64,000 nucleotides of DNA from Clostridia bacterium (GCA_017465505.1 JAFTWB010000024.1:62001-126000); one strand, 5' to 3'. Positions 25,271-33,386 are shown, counted from the first letter of the stretch. A program made the numbers and translations. Notes: generated from the letters alone by a model not told the origin.

Positions 25271-26474
25271 GATTAAAATGAACACCCCCATCGTTGAGAT
25301 GGACGGCGACGAGATGACAAGAATTATCTGGCAGCAGATTAAGGATATTCTTATTCTTCCTTTTGTTGACCTTAATTCAGAATATTACGACCTCGGTCTT
25401 GTTCACAGAAACGAAACCAAAGACCAGGTTACAATTGACAGTGCAAACGCAACCAAAAAGTACGGCGTTGCAGTTAAGTGTGCTACCATTACTCCCAACG
25501 CACAGAGAGTTACTGAGTACAACTTAAGCGAGATGTACAAGTCCCCCAACGGCACTATCCGTGCAATTTTAGACGGCACAGTTTTCCGTGCTCCCATTAT
25601 CGTAAAGGGTGTTGAGCCCTACGTTAAATCCTGGAAAAAGCCCATCACTATTGCAAGACACGCATACGGCGATGTTTACAAGAATACAGAGATGAGAGCT
25701 TTAGAGGGCTCTAAGGCTGAGCTTTGCATTACAGACAAAGACGGTGTTGAGCAGAGAAGCCTTATTATGGACTTTAAGGGCGACGGTATTATTCAGGGTA
25801 TGCACAACACAGATAAAAGCATTGGCTCTTTCGCCCGCTCTTGCTTTAACTACGCTCTTGACACAAAGCAGGACGTATGGTTCAGCTCCAAGGACACAAT
25901 CAGCAAGATTTATGACCACCGCTTCAAGGATATCTTCAATGAAATTTTTGAGGCAGAATATAAAGAGAAGTTCGAGAGTGCAGGCATTGAATACTTCTAT
26001 ACTCTTATTGATGACGCAGTTGCCCGTGTAATCAGAAGCGAAGGCGGCTACATCTGGGCTTGCAAAAACTACGACGGTGACGTTATGAGCGATATGGTTG
26101 CTACTGCTTTCGGCTCTCTTGCTATGATGACAAGCGTACTTGTATCTCCCGATGGTGTTTACGAGTACGAGGCTGCTCACGGTACAGTTCAGCGTCACTA
26201 CTACAAGCACCTCAAGGGTGAGGAAACATCCACAAACTCCGTTGCAACAATCTTTGCTTGGAGCGGTGCTTTAAGAAAGCGTGGCGAGCTTGACGGCAAC
26301 GCTGACCTTATGGCCTTTGCAGACAAGCTGGAAAAAGCAACTATCGACACTATTGAAAGCGGCATTATGACAGGTGACCTTTACCTTATCTCAACTCTTG
26401 AGAACAAGAAGAAGGTTAACACTACAGAATTTTTAGAGGCTATCGGTAAACTTCTTACAGAATATTGCGGCTGA
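25263..26474 (+). CDS. icd: NADP-dependent isocitrate dehydrogenase (type II)
   Basis: 403 residues, ATG 25263 within the last codons of acn, with AAGGAG inside acn. Sequence is of the eukaryote-like homodimeric branch: [20 protein letters not shown] at the N-terminus, [17 protein letters not shown] (substrate Ser/Asn and Arg loop) near residue 97, [20 protein letters not shown] with the metal Asp residues near 250, and [14 protein letters not shown] near 300. It makes 2-oxoglutarate and NADPH. With aconitase it forms the oxidative branch that supplies glutamate in many anaerobes with an incomplete citric acid cycle; no citrate synthase is in the window. Confidence 0.95.
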   Translation: MDKIKMNTPIVEMDGDEMTRIIWQQIKDILILPFVDLNSEYYDLGLVHRNETKDQVTIDSANATKKYGVAVKCATITPNAQRVTEYNLSEMYKSPNGTIRAILDGTVFRAPIIVKGVEPYVKSWKKPITIARHAYGDVYKNTEMRALEGSKAELCITDKDGVEQRSLIMDFKGDGIIQGMHNTDKSIGSFARSCFNYALDTKQDVWFSSKDTISKIYDHRFKDIFNEIFEAEYKEKFESAGIEYFYTLIDDAVARVIRSEGGYIWACKNYDGDVMSDMVATAFGSLAMMTSVLVSPDGVYEYEAAHGTVQRHYYKHLKGEETSTNSVATIFAWSGALRKRGELDGNADLMAFADKLEKATIDTIESGIMTGDLYLISTLENKKKVNTTEFLEAIGKLLTEYCG

Positions 26475-26490
26475 TCCGCAGAGGTTTTTT

Positions 26491-27123
26491 ATGAGTAAAT
26501 CCCCAAACATTTCTATGCCTGTTATCAGAAGACTCCCCGGCTATTACAGAACCCTTAAGGTTCTTGAGGAAAAAGGCGTTGACCGCATAAGCTCAGGAAA
26601 ACTTGCTGAGCTTATGAACAGCAACGCTTCCCAGATAAGGCAGGACCTTAACTGCTTCGGCGGATTCGGTCAACAGGGCTACGGCTATATTGTTTCTGAC
26701 TTAAAGGAAGAAATCGCCAAAATCATCGGCATTGACAGGGTAAAGAACGCTGTTATCTGCGGTTTCGGTAACCTTGGTAAGGCTATCTACCGTCATTTTG
26801 ATAACAATAAATACGGCTTTGAGCTGGTCGGGCTTTTTGACTCTGACAAGTTCAAGCAGGGTCAGGTTGTTGGCAACCTTACAATTCAGAGCGAAAAGAA
26901 TATTATAGAGTTTTGCAAGACAAATATGGTTGAAGCAGCTATTGTTTGCGTCCCTACTGCTTATGCCGAGGGTGTTGTGGATTTACTTTACGAAGGCGGT
27001 ATCAGAAGCTTCTGGAATTTCAGCCACTTTAAGGTGAGCTCGAAATACAATGATGTTGTAGAAGAAAACGTTCACCTCAGCGAAAGCCTGCTGACACTCT
27101 CCTATCTTATTGATAACAACTGA
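26491..27123 (+). CDS. rex: Redox-sensing transcriptional repressor Rex
   Basis: 210 residues. An N-terminal winged helix (residues 8-75; ISSGKLAELMNSNASQIRQD, LNCFGGFGQQGYGY) is followed by a Rossmann domain with VICGFGNLGKAIYRHF and the C-terminal swapped helix. Rex reads the NADH/NAD+ ratio and represses fermentative genes when NADH is low. It is third in the acn-icd operon, 16 bp after icd, behind a modest GAGG. This linkage ties oxidative 2-oxoglutarate formation to redox control and is less usual than the common rex placement beside butyrate or hydrogenase genes. Confidence 0.94.
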   Translation: MSKSPNISMPVIRRLPGYYRTLKVLEEKGVDRISSGKLAELMNSNASQIRQDLNCFGGFGQQGYGYIVSDLKEEIAKIIGIDRVKNAVICGFGNLGKAIYRHFDNNKYGFELVGLFDSDKFKQGQVVGNLTIQSEKNIIEFCKTNMVEAAIVCVPTAYAEGVVDLLYEGGIRSFWNFSHFKVSSKYNDVVEENVHLSESLLTLSYLIDNN

Positions 27124-27131
27124 AAAATTCA

Positions 27132-27167
27132 ATCCCACGTAAGTTTAAACTTACGTGGGATTTTTTT
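27132..27167. terminator. Bidirectional terminator between rex and the minus-strand HAD gene
   Basis: A 30-bp perfect palindrome, arms ATCCCACGTAAGTTT and complement (27132-27161), then TTTTTTT. Confidence 0.92.
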
Positions 27168-27807
27168 ATGCAATATAATTTTTAAGCGCTGAAAGAGAAT
27201 CAATAATAATTGCCGAAGTCTGCGCAAACTCTACCCTGCTCTGATGTCCCTGAGTTGTAAGGATACAGTCTGCACCAATTGCCTGAGCCATTTTATAGTC
27301 AGCTACGCAATCCCCTATCACTACTGCTTCCTCGGGTTTTATTTGCTTCTCGGCAAAGTATTTTACGGCAAGATGAGTCTTGTCCTCAGCAATAAGGTTA
27401 TTATGAGCAAGGATTTTATCAAAATATCCGCTTAAGCCAAATTCCTCAAGCCTTTTTGTAACCTTGTCAATGTGAGTTGCAGAGATAACGGTCTGAAGCT
27501 TTCCTTTACTGTTGAAGTACTCCAGCACTTCCTCGGCATTTGCCATTACTGCTTTTTGGGGTAAATGCTTGTCATAGCCTGCGTTAAATTCAAGAGCAAT
27601 TTCACCGAAATCCATTGAATAAAGGTCATCAAAAATATGCTCGTAAAATTTAATAATAGGTGTGTCAACATAGCTTGCATACTGCTGCATTGTAATCTCA
27701 GGCAGATTTCTTCTTTTAAGCATATCGTTAACCGAAGAAAGGGCGGCGTTAACGTCATCAATCAAAGTGCCGTTAAAGTCCCAGATAATAACTTTATATT
27801 CTTTCAT
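27166..27807 (-). CDS. HAD-superfamily phosphatase (phosphoglycolate-phosphatase-like)
   Basis: 213 residues, ATG 27807 with AAAGGAGAG at the end of the upstream gene. HAD motif I is WDFNGTLIDD (second Asp replaced by Asn; motif I is normally DxDxT, so this reads D-F-N-G-T), motif II is VISAT near residue 109, and motif III/IV is VIGDCVADYKMA near residue 163. The Asp-to-Asn change at the acid/base position of motif I is noteworthy, as it lowers hydrolysis in most HAD enzymes, although a subgroup with DFNGT exists. Last gene of the operon that begins with the LRR-dockerin or ABC exporter gene, so it could act on a phospho-product of the nearby kinase. Confidence 0.82.
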   Translation of the reverse strand: MKEYKVIIWDFNGTLIDDVNAALSSVNDMLKRRNLPEITMQQYASYVDTPIIKFYEHIFDDLYSMDFGEIALEFNAGYDKHLPQKAVMANAEEVLEYFNSKGKLQTVISATHIDKVTKRLEEFGLSGYFDKILAHNNLIAEDKTHLAVKYFAEKQIKPEEAVVIGDCVADYKMAQAIGADCILTTQGHQSRVEFAQTSAIIIDSLSALKNYIA

Positions 27808-27811
27808 TGAA

Positions 27812-29014
27812 TCAGATTCTCTCCTTTAGCCCCAGGGACTCCAACACACCCAGAAGCTCAACTGCTTGAGCTGACGTGTCGCTTACAAAATAGCCGTCAA
27901 TATTTGCGGTAGAAACATTTTTGCTGATAAAAAGTCTGTCAATCCAGTGCACCACAACAAAAACAGGATACAAAACAGGCACTTTATCTACGGCAATAAA
28001 TCTCAGCCTCATCCACTTAAGAGGTGGAAAAAGCTTACTCAAGATTTTTGAAATGCCGTTTCTTGCAGAGGACGCACCTTTGTTTTTCAGAGCGTCTGTG
28101 ACAAAGGCAACTCTTGTCCTGCCGAAAGTTGAGGAGTTAAGCAGAAACTCAGCCGCAGGAGAGGTAAAATCAATCTCTTCTTCTCCCGAAAAAAGATTTC
28201 TGCAAATCTTAAGAGTAGCTTTTTCAAAATCTGAAAGCTTGATTTCATCAAGGATTTTTCCTACATAAGCTCTGTTTAAGCTCTCCTTATGATTTTTCAT
28301 AAAAAGGTAAACGTCCAGATACATTCTCAGTCCTGCACCGCCGCACTGAAGATGATTTGCAAGGTGCTCCAGCATAAAAATATAGGTATCCTCAAGAGTC
28401 ATTCTGCATACAAGAGGGTCATCGTCAAACTCAACCCTCTCCCAGATTTTTTCAAAATAATCATAGGCCGGCGAAGATTCATCCACCAGCATATTGTGCA
28501 TTTCATAGTGGAGAATTTCTTCTTTTCGGTAAGAGGTATCCTTCTCCCCCACGTTTTCTTTTACATAGCCATTGGAAAGAAAAATCTTCTCAATCTCAAG
28601 CCTTTTGTCCATATCACAAAGGATATCAACATCAGTCATTGAACGAAGATGTGGCACAGGATAATCCGCCTTGGTGTTAATCCCCTTAAAAGGCAGACAT
28701 CTTATGCCCTTGGAGCTTAAAAGAGAAAGAATCCTCTCTGTTTCCACCGTAAGGTTAATGTCCGTCACAAGCTGCTCTTGGTACATCTGCCTGAGATACG
28801 GCATAAAGTCCCCACGGGGCTTATCTTCATCTGCCATTTGCTCAATGGCATAGTAAAGCATAGAAGCAAGAGAGTGAGCTAAAGAAATTTCATAAATAAC
28901 ATTCCAGTCCACGTCCTCTTGGGGCTTTGGTGCCGCCTCGCCTTTGATAACGGCCTGCAAAAGTATGAGGAAATATTTGAAATTATAATCAGGTTTAAGA
29001 TTAGCTACGCTCAT
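27812..29014 (-). CDS. Nucleotidyltransferase-family protein (NTP_transf_5-like)
   Basis: 400 residues, ATG 29014 inside the end of the ABC gene (14-base overlap). The diagnostic block is CLPFKGINTKADYPVPHLRS followed by MTDVDILCD near residues 103-132: Lys, Arg and the D-x-D pair of the minimal nucleotidyltransferase fold of PF14907. Such proteins are found in Firmicutes RiPP and lasso-type clusters beside PqqD, an HPr-like kinase and an ABC exporter, and are thought to add or transfer a nucleotide or phospho group to a peptide or carrier. That is exactly its context here. The substrate is unknown. Confidence 0.78.
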   Translation of the reverse strand: MSVANLKPDYNFKYFLILLQAVIKGEAAPKPQEDVDWNVIYEISLAHSLASMLYYAIEQMADEDKPRGDFMPYLRQMYQEQLVTDINLTVETERILSLLSSKGIRCLPFKGINTKADYPVPHLRSMTDVDILCDMDKRLEIEKIFLSNGYVKENVGEKDTSYRKEEILHYEMHNMLVDESSPAYDYFEKIWERVEFDDDPLVCRMTLEDTYIFMLEHLANHLQCGGAGLRMYLDVYLFMKNHKESLNRAYVGKILDEIKLSDFEKATLKICRNLFSGEEEIDFTSPAAEFLLNSSTFGRTRVAFVTDALKNKGASSARNGISKILSKLFPPLKWMRLRFIAVDKVPVLYPVFVVVHWIDRLFISKNVSTANIDGYFVSDTSAQAVELLGVLESLGLKERI

Positions 29015-30743
29015 TATTGATTACCGTAATCTTTTTGTCTACGATTCTTACTTCCTTGTTACAAAGAGCATTTGCTGCCTTTTTGTGAGAAATAAGAATA
29101 CAGGTTTTATCGGAAAGCTTCCTGATATTTTCAAGAAGCCTCAGCTCTGTGGCTTCATCCAAAGCAGAGGTTGCCTCGTCCAACAGAATAACAGGTGCAC
29201 CGGATAGAAAGGCTCTGGCAATGGCAATTCTCTGCACCTGACCTTCTGAAAGGCCAAGGCCTTTTTCGCCTATAACAGTGTCAAGGCCGTTTGGAAGCTC
29301 TGCAATAAAGTCAGCACAGGCAAACCTTATGGCTCGCCAGATTTCTTCGTTAGTAGCCTCTGAATTGATAAAAGCGATATTCTCCCTAATTGTACCCGAA
29401 AGCAAGAAGTTGCCCTGAGGCACATAAGAAAACACCTTTCTTGTATTTGTGTCAACGGTAATTCGTTCACCATTTTTAAGCTTAAAGTAAATCTCACCGC
29501 CATCCAAAGGGAAAACTCCAAGGAGAAGCTTTGTGAGAGTGCTCTTGCCGATTCCCGAAATACCTGTCATAACCACTAAATCACCCTTTTCAATGGTAAG
29601 ACTTGTATCTTCAAAAATCTCATCTCTGTCGTATTTAAAGGTGATATTATCAAACTCAATGGAAGAAAGATTACTGTAAAGCTCTTCTACATTGAGATTT
29701 TCGTCGTTGATAACAGGCTCATCGTCGAGATTTTCAAGCTCCATAATTCTCTCCGCAGAAGCCACCGCACTGTAATAAGTGGGAATAATACTTGTGAGAG
29801 AGTTAATAGGCACACTTATCTGGGACACAAGAGAGAGCACCTGAGAAAGTGTACCATAAGTGATAAATTGGTCGTTATTGGCAATTTTCACCGCACAGTA
29901 AAACAAACCAAAAAGATAAGCACCGTTAAAAGCAAGAGTAAAGGCAGAGTGAGTAGTCAGAGAAATAATATTTCTCTTTGCTTTACGCTTATAGTTGATT
30001 TCCTGAAGCTCTGAGGCGGTTTTCTCCACCTTGTCCTCGGATTTGAAAACCTTGATAACCATAAGGCTTGCCAGAGTTTCCTGCATAAAGGAGCGGATTT
30101 TGCCGTCAGTGGACATAATCTGCTTATGGTAATTTTTCATAGCACCTTTGAAAAGGGACGAAAAAACAAAAACGCCTAAACCCACGGCCAAAAATAGCAG
30201 GGTGAAAAGAGGGTCAATTGTAAAGAGAACAACAAAAACACCAATAAGCTTTACCACAATAAAAGCCACATTGGGGATTATGGTTGTGATTGTACCTGAA
30301 ACAGTGTTGATGTCGTCATTAAGCCTGTTAATAAGCTCACCTGTGTGAAATCTTGAAATCTGGGCATAGCTCTTTCTCAACATCTGTCTGTAAAGGGAGG
30401 TTTTGATATCAATAGTAAGCCTTGCAGAAATCCTGAACACAAGCTGATTGCTTACAATTCTCAGTAAAACCTGAGAAACAGTAAGAATCACAAAGACCAT
30501 ACCCCAGAAAAAGATGGCGTCAAGACGCTTGTCCGTTTCAAGTCCGTAAGCACCTGTGGCGGCGTTGATGACATTCTTCAGCATATAAGAAATTACAATG
30601 CTGCCGACAGCTATTAAAACATTAACAACAGTCAGAAGCACAATGAAAACAGACTGCTTTCTGGCGTTTTTCATTATCCATTTCAACGCCTCGAGGTCGG
30701 TAAGCCTTTGAAAAAGCTTTTTAATTGTGGAATCCTTTTTCAC
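29001..30743 (-). CDS. ABC exporter, fused permease and ATPase
   Basis: 580 residues from GTG 30743 with GAGGGATT. Six membrane segments lie in residues 35-330, then the nucleotide-binding domain: Walker A GISGIGKSTLTKLL near residue 396, Q-loop VPQGNF, signature LSEGQVQRIAIARAF (LSEGQ in place of LSGGQ) and Walker B APVILLDEATSALD. No N-terminal C39 peptidase domain, so it does not cut leader peptides itself. Position between PqqD and a nucleotidyltransferase suggests export of the modified peptide. A hairpin with terminator features separates it from pqqD, so its level may be set below that of the genes upstream. Confidence 0.9.
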   Translation of the reverse strand: MKKDSTIKKLFQRLTDLEALKWIMKNARKQSVFIVLLTVVNVLIAVGSIVISYMLKNVINAATGAYGLETDKRLDAIFFWGMVFVILTVSQVLLRIVSNQLVFRISARLTIDIKTSLYRQMLRKSYAQISRFHTGELINRLNDDINTVSGTITTIIPNVAFIVVKLIGVFVVLFTIDPLFTLLFLAVGLGVFVFSSLFKGAMKNYHKQIMSTDGKIRSFMQETLASLMVIKVFKSEDKVEKTASELQEINYKRKAKRNIISLTTHSAFTLAFNGAYLFGLFYCAVKIANNDQFITYGTLSQVLSLVSQISVPINSLTSIIPTYYSAVASAERIMELENLDDEPVINDENLNVEELYSNLSSIEFDNITFKYDRDEIFEDTSLTIEKGDLVVMTGISGIGKSTLTKLLLGVFPLDGGEIYFKLKNGERITVDTNTRKVFSYVPQGNFLLSGTIRENIAFINSEATNEEIWRAIRFACADFIAELPNGLDTVIGEKGLGLSEGQVQRIAIARAFLSGAPVILLDEATSALDEATELRLLENIRKLSDKTCILISHKKAANALCNKEVRIVDKKITVINNERS

Positions 30744-30776
30744 AGTAATCCCTCAAATTCTTCAAATAAAAATCTT

Positions 30777-30800
30777 CGGGGCGAAATAATTTTCACCCCG
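30777..30800 (-). terminator. Terminator-like hairpin between pqqD-like and ABC genes
   Basis: CGGGG and GAAA arms pair with TTTC and CCCCG; on the minus strand the stem is followed by GATTTTTATTTG. Could be a partial terminator that lowers exporter expression. Confidence 0.6.
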
Positions 30801-30809
30801 TTAAAAACA

Positions 30810-31073
30810 TTATACAAGAAGCTCAGCGTCTTCAAGCTCCTTAATAAATCGCTTAAGGTCCCCTGAGGCAACTGCCTCTTCAACGTCGTACTCCTCAAGC
30901 ATAGAAGCTAAAACTTCCTCAAAGGTTGTTTCACTCTCCAGCTTCTGCCAGAGAAAAGCACCAACCTCGTTGAGATTTATCATACCGTTAAACTCAGCAA
31001 CAGCCGCACCGATAGGCACAACAACGTAGCAATCGGCAACTTTTCTGAGCATATAATTCTCTTTAATTTTCAT
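30810..31073 (-). CDS. PqqD-family RiPP recognition element protein
   Basis: 87 residues, ATG 31073 with GGAAAAT-type site 8 bases upstream (weak to moderate). The PqqD fold shows as VVVPIGAAVAEFNGMINLNE then VGAFLWQKLESETTFEEVLA and a C-terminal helix pair ending FIKELEDAELLV. Free-standing proteins of this size bind leader peptides of RiPP precursors and deliver them to modifying enzymes; the B1 protein of lasso clusters is one. It follows the kinase by 13 bp. The closest candidate client is the 51-residue peptide encoded at 33204-33359, whose N-terminus carries a YxxPxI motif. Confidence 0.88.
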   Translation of the reverse strand: MKIKENYMLRKVADCYVVVPIGAAVAEFNGMINLNEVGAFLWQKLESETTFEEVLASMLEEYDVEEAVASGDLKRFIKELEDAELLV

Positions 31074-31086
31074 AGCAATTTTCCTT

Positions 31087-31788
31087 TCAGTTCAAAATAC
31101 CCATAGCAACATCAACAGCTTCATCGTCCAAATTACACTTGAGAAGATAAGCAGGATATTTTGTAAGAATTTCGGAGAACATCTCAAGCTGCCTCTCCCC
31201 CACAGCCTCATTTGCCCTGCCGGGAGATTGGCTGAGAAGAAGGCTAACAGACTTTGCAGGAGGGAGTTTTTCAAGAGAGTTTTTCTCATCTCTCTCAATA
31301 AAAACCAAAGCTCCAAGCTCAGCAGAAACGTTCTTCTGGATATCGGTACCACCTGCAAAAGGCGTTCCGTAAATCATACATTTGTCGTCAATAAGACGAA
31401 ATGATGGCTTGTCGTCATTGATAACAACTGCTCGCTCGTCACCGAAACGCTTCACCCATTTTTTGGTGTGGGTGCTCTTCCCTGTGCCGCTGTAAGCAGA
31501 GAAAAGGTAAACCTTTCCATCAAAAAGCAGAGCAGAAGAATGAATATAACTGCCGAAGTATTTCATAAGACGGCGATTGAACTTACTGCCGAGAATCATA
31601 TTCTCAGCAACAGGCGGAGTGATATCCACACCATTGGTAACGTAATAATCAATCTCCTCAGGCAAAGCCTCAACAGAAAACTCTGCCTCAAGTTCACCGT
31701 CATACAAATAAGGCTCGTACCAATAAGCAGTGTCGGCATACTCCTGCTTCATCTCAACAACAACATCAGCAATCTTAAACTTCGCCAT
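31087..31788 (-). CDS. HPr-kinase-like protein (peptide/Ser kinase of RiPP clusters)
   Basis: 233 residues, ATG 31788, sharing one base with the stop of the LRR-dockerin gene (TAATG). It has the C-terminal catalytic part of HPr kinase: Walker A YLFSAYSGTGKSTHTKKW near residue 100 and VVINDDKPSFRLIDDKCMIY then GTPFAGGTD, but lacks the N-terminal domain of true HprK. Proteins of this type phosphorylate a serine of the precursor in paeninodin-like lasso clusters. Here its gene neighbours, PqqD, ABC exporter and nucleotidyltransferase, are the same as in those clusters. HPr itself is an unlikely target. The last residue of the candidate peptide is Asp, so a C-terminal Ser phosphate as in paeninodin is excluded. 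Confidence 0.83.
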   Translation of the reverse strand: MAKFKIADVVVEMKQEYADTAYWYEPYLYDGELEAEFSVEALPEEIDYYVTNGVDITPPVAENMILGSKFNRRLMKYFGSYIHSSALLFDGKVYLFSAYSGTGKSTHTKKWVKRFGDERAVVINDDKPSFRLIDDKCMIYGTPFAGGTDIQKNVSAELGALVFIERDEKNSLEKLPPAKSVSLLLSQSPGRANEAVGERQLEMFSEILTKYPAYLLKCNLDDEAVDVAMGILN

Positions 31789-33092
31789 TAAAGCTTAACC
31801 TCAGTACCAACATAAGGAATATCCTTAAAGCCGGCAATGTATTTCTGAATCTGTGTTGCGTCCTTTACAGACACCTTTTCATCATTATTTGCGTCAGCAA
31901 GTACAAGAGGAATCTCACCCAGAGTAAGAATCTTTGCAATATGCTTCTGAATCTTTGTGGCGTCCTTAACGGTGATTCTATAATCAAGGTCAGCGTCACC
32001 GATGAAATACTTCAGCTTTTCAACAACAGTCGAAGAGCCCGTGGGAAGCAAAACTGTAGTAGTCACAGGACTTGTAGAAGATGTACCGGTAACACTTGAG
32101 GAAGGAGTAATATCTCCGCTTGTAGAAGTGGGAGCTTCAGTTGCGTCGGTGGTGATAGCTTCGGATGATGTTATTTCGCTACCATCGGTCTTCTCAGCAG
32201 TAGAAGGCTCTATTACATCAGAAGTTGTTGCAGCAGTAGAGCTCTCATCGGGGTCAGTAGCAGCAGTGGAAGACTCACTGGGGTCGGTTGCCACAGATGA
32301 AGTAATAACTGAAGAACTCTCAGAAGGCACAGTAGCCTCGGTAGTAATCTCTGTGCTTGTTTCAGTAGGAGCAGCGGTAGTTGTGACAGGCTCAGTAGGC
32401 TCAACATAAACGCCTAAGTTAACATAAGGAATATCATTTGCCTCAGCATACTCAAGAGCATATGAGCCATCGTAGCCATAAATAGTCAACTTATCGCAAC
32501 CAACGAAAGCGTTTTCATCGATAGAAACAGTTGAAGGTGGGATAATAACTTTAGTAAGATTAGAACAATCTAAGAAAGCATAGCCATAAATATTAGTAAT
32601 TCCATTTGCAAGCACTACTTCTTCAAGAGAAGTATTACCACTACAACAAGCACTAGGAATACCTGTAAGCTTTGTAAAGTTTTCAACCTCAAATTTGACA
32701 AGAGATGTACAAGCAGAAAAAGCACCAATTCCTATGTTAGATACATTTTTGGGAATAGAAATACTTGTTAGTGTTTGACAATTGGAAAATGCACTGCTTG
32801 CAATTTTATCGATATTATCGGAAATAACACAAGAAGTAATACTTGTACCTGAAAAAGCATTGCTGTTAATTTTCACAATATCTCTGGCGTAAATTTCCTT
32901 GGGAATAACAACTTCTGTATCTTCACCAAGATAACTCTCAATGTAATATTCTTTCTTATTGTTGGCAGACGGAAACTCAACTTTCCAATCTCCAATAACC
33001 GCATAAGTAGCTGCTTGGGCAGGAAGTATAGATACAACACCCAGAACGCAAAATAGCGAACACAAAAGTATTGCGAGTATGCGTTTTTTCAT
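31788..33092 (-). CDS. Secreted BspA-type LRR protein with Ser/Thr stalk and dockerin
   Basis: 434 residues, ATG 33092 with TTGAGGTGA. Order: signal peptide 1-28 ending AQA; about six LRR_5 (BspA/Treponema pallidum type) repeats at 35-210 with the pattern xFxxCxxLxxIxIPxxVxxI; a Ser/Thr/Glu-rich linker about 215-350; a dockerin 355-430 (GDADLDYRITVKDATKIQKH and ADANNDEKVSVKDATQIQKY). The stop shares a base with the kinase start, so this surface protein is translationally coupled to a peptide-modification operon. Either it is a client or partner of that pathway, or the operon was assembled at random; the coupling favours a functional link. Ser-rich linker could be a phosphate acceptor only if modified before export. 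Confidence 0.85.
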   Translation of the reverse strand: MKKRILAILLCSLFCVLGVVSILPAQAATYAVIGDWKVEFPSANNKKEYYIESYLGEDTEVVIPKEIYARDIVKINSNAFSGTSITSCVISDNIDKIASSAFSNCQTLTSISIPKNVSNIGIGAFSACTSLVKFEVENFTKLTGIPSACCSGNTSLEEVVLANGITNIYGYAFLDCSNLTKVIIPPSTVSIDENAFVGCDKLTIYGYDGSYALEYAEANDIPYVNLGVYVEPTEPVTTTAAPTETSTEITTEATVPSESSSVITSSVATDPSESSTAATDPDESSTAATTSDVIEPSTAEKTDGSEITSSEAITTDATEAPTSTSGDITPSSSVTGTSSTSPVTTTVLLPTGSSTVVEKLKYFIGDADLDYRITVKDATKIQKHIAKILTLGEIPLVLADANNDEKVSVKDATQIQKYIAGFKDIPYVGTEVKL

Positions 33093-33121
33093 AAAATCAC
33101 CTCAAGTTATTTATATTATAT

Positions 33122-33150
33122 AGTATACTATATCCAAATACAAAAATCAA
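33122..33150 (-). promoter_or_regulatory. Sigma-A promoter of the LRR-kinase-PqqD operon
   Basis: Minus strand TTGATT (33150-33145), 17-bp spacer, TATACT (33127-33122), directly behind the peptide-gene terminator. Confidence 0.72.
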
Positions 33151-33156
33151 CACAAA

Positions 33157-33184
33157 AACGGCGAATGCGTGAGCATTCGCCGTT
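33157..33184 (-). terminator. Intrinsic terminator of the 51-residue peptide gene
   Basis: Perfect 12-bp inverted repeat AACGGCGAATGC / complement with loop GTGA, followed on the minus strand by TTTTTGTG. Confidence 0.9.
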
Positions 33185-33203
33185 AAAGTATCATAAGATT
33201 TAA

Positions 33204-33359
33204 TTAGTCCCAAGGATCGCCCTCATTACCGGGGCCTTCTTCTACATTTGATCCGAAGTTATTTTCACCATAGTCACTTCGGCTTACATTTAAAGCAGCG
33301 GTAACTGACAGTGTAAACTTAATTACTTCAATTTCAGGGGTCTGATATAAATTTTTCAT
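33204..33359 (-). CDS. Candidate RiPP (lasso-like) precursor peptide, 51 residues
   Basis: ATG 33359, stop TAA 33206-33204. It begins MKNLYQTPEIEVIKF, continues with TLSVTAALNVSRSD, and ends in an acidic Gly/Asn/Glu tail finishing GNEGDPWD. A perfect-spaced AGGAGGT site (33372-33366), a TTGACA-N17-TATAGT promoter and a dedicated terminator make this a real, well-expressed gene although very short. Y5, P8 and I10 match the lasso leader rule YxxPxL, and T20 falls exactly where the rule puts the penultimate leader Thr (the Gly of the rule is Lys14 here). Cleavage after A21 would give a 30-residue core starting with Ala and having Asp at position 8, suitable for an 8-residue macrolactam. A PqqD, kinase, exporter and nucleotidyltransferase are encoded just downstream. 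Gene: confident; lasso fate: inferred. Confidence 0.75.
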   Translation of the reverse strand: MKNLYQTPEIEVIKFTLSVTAALNVSRSDYGENNFGSNVEEGPGNEGDPWD

Positions 33360-33386
33360 TCAAAAACCTCCTATCCAAACACATTA

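Noticed and set aside
31087..31788. True HPr kinase/phosphorylase (HprK)
   Set aside because: Lacks the N-terminal HprK domain and lies in a PqqD operon without ptsH; a peptide kinase of RiPP clusters fits better.
33204..33359. Paeninodin-like C-terminal serine phosphorylation
   Set aside because: The peptide ends in Trp-Asp, so there is no C-terminal Ser; any phosphate would have to be on Ser26, Ser28, Ser37 or another site.
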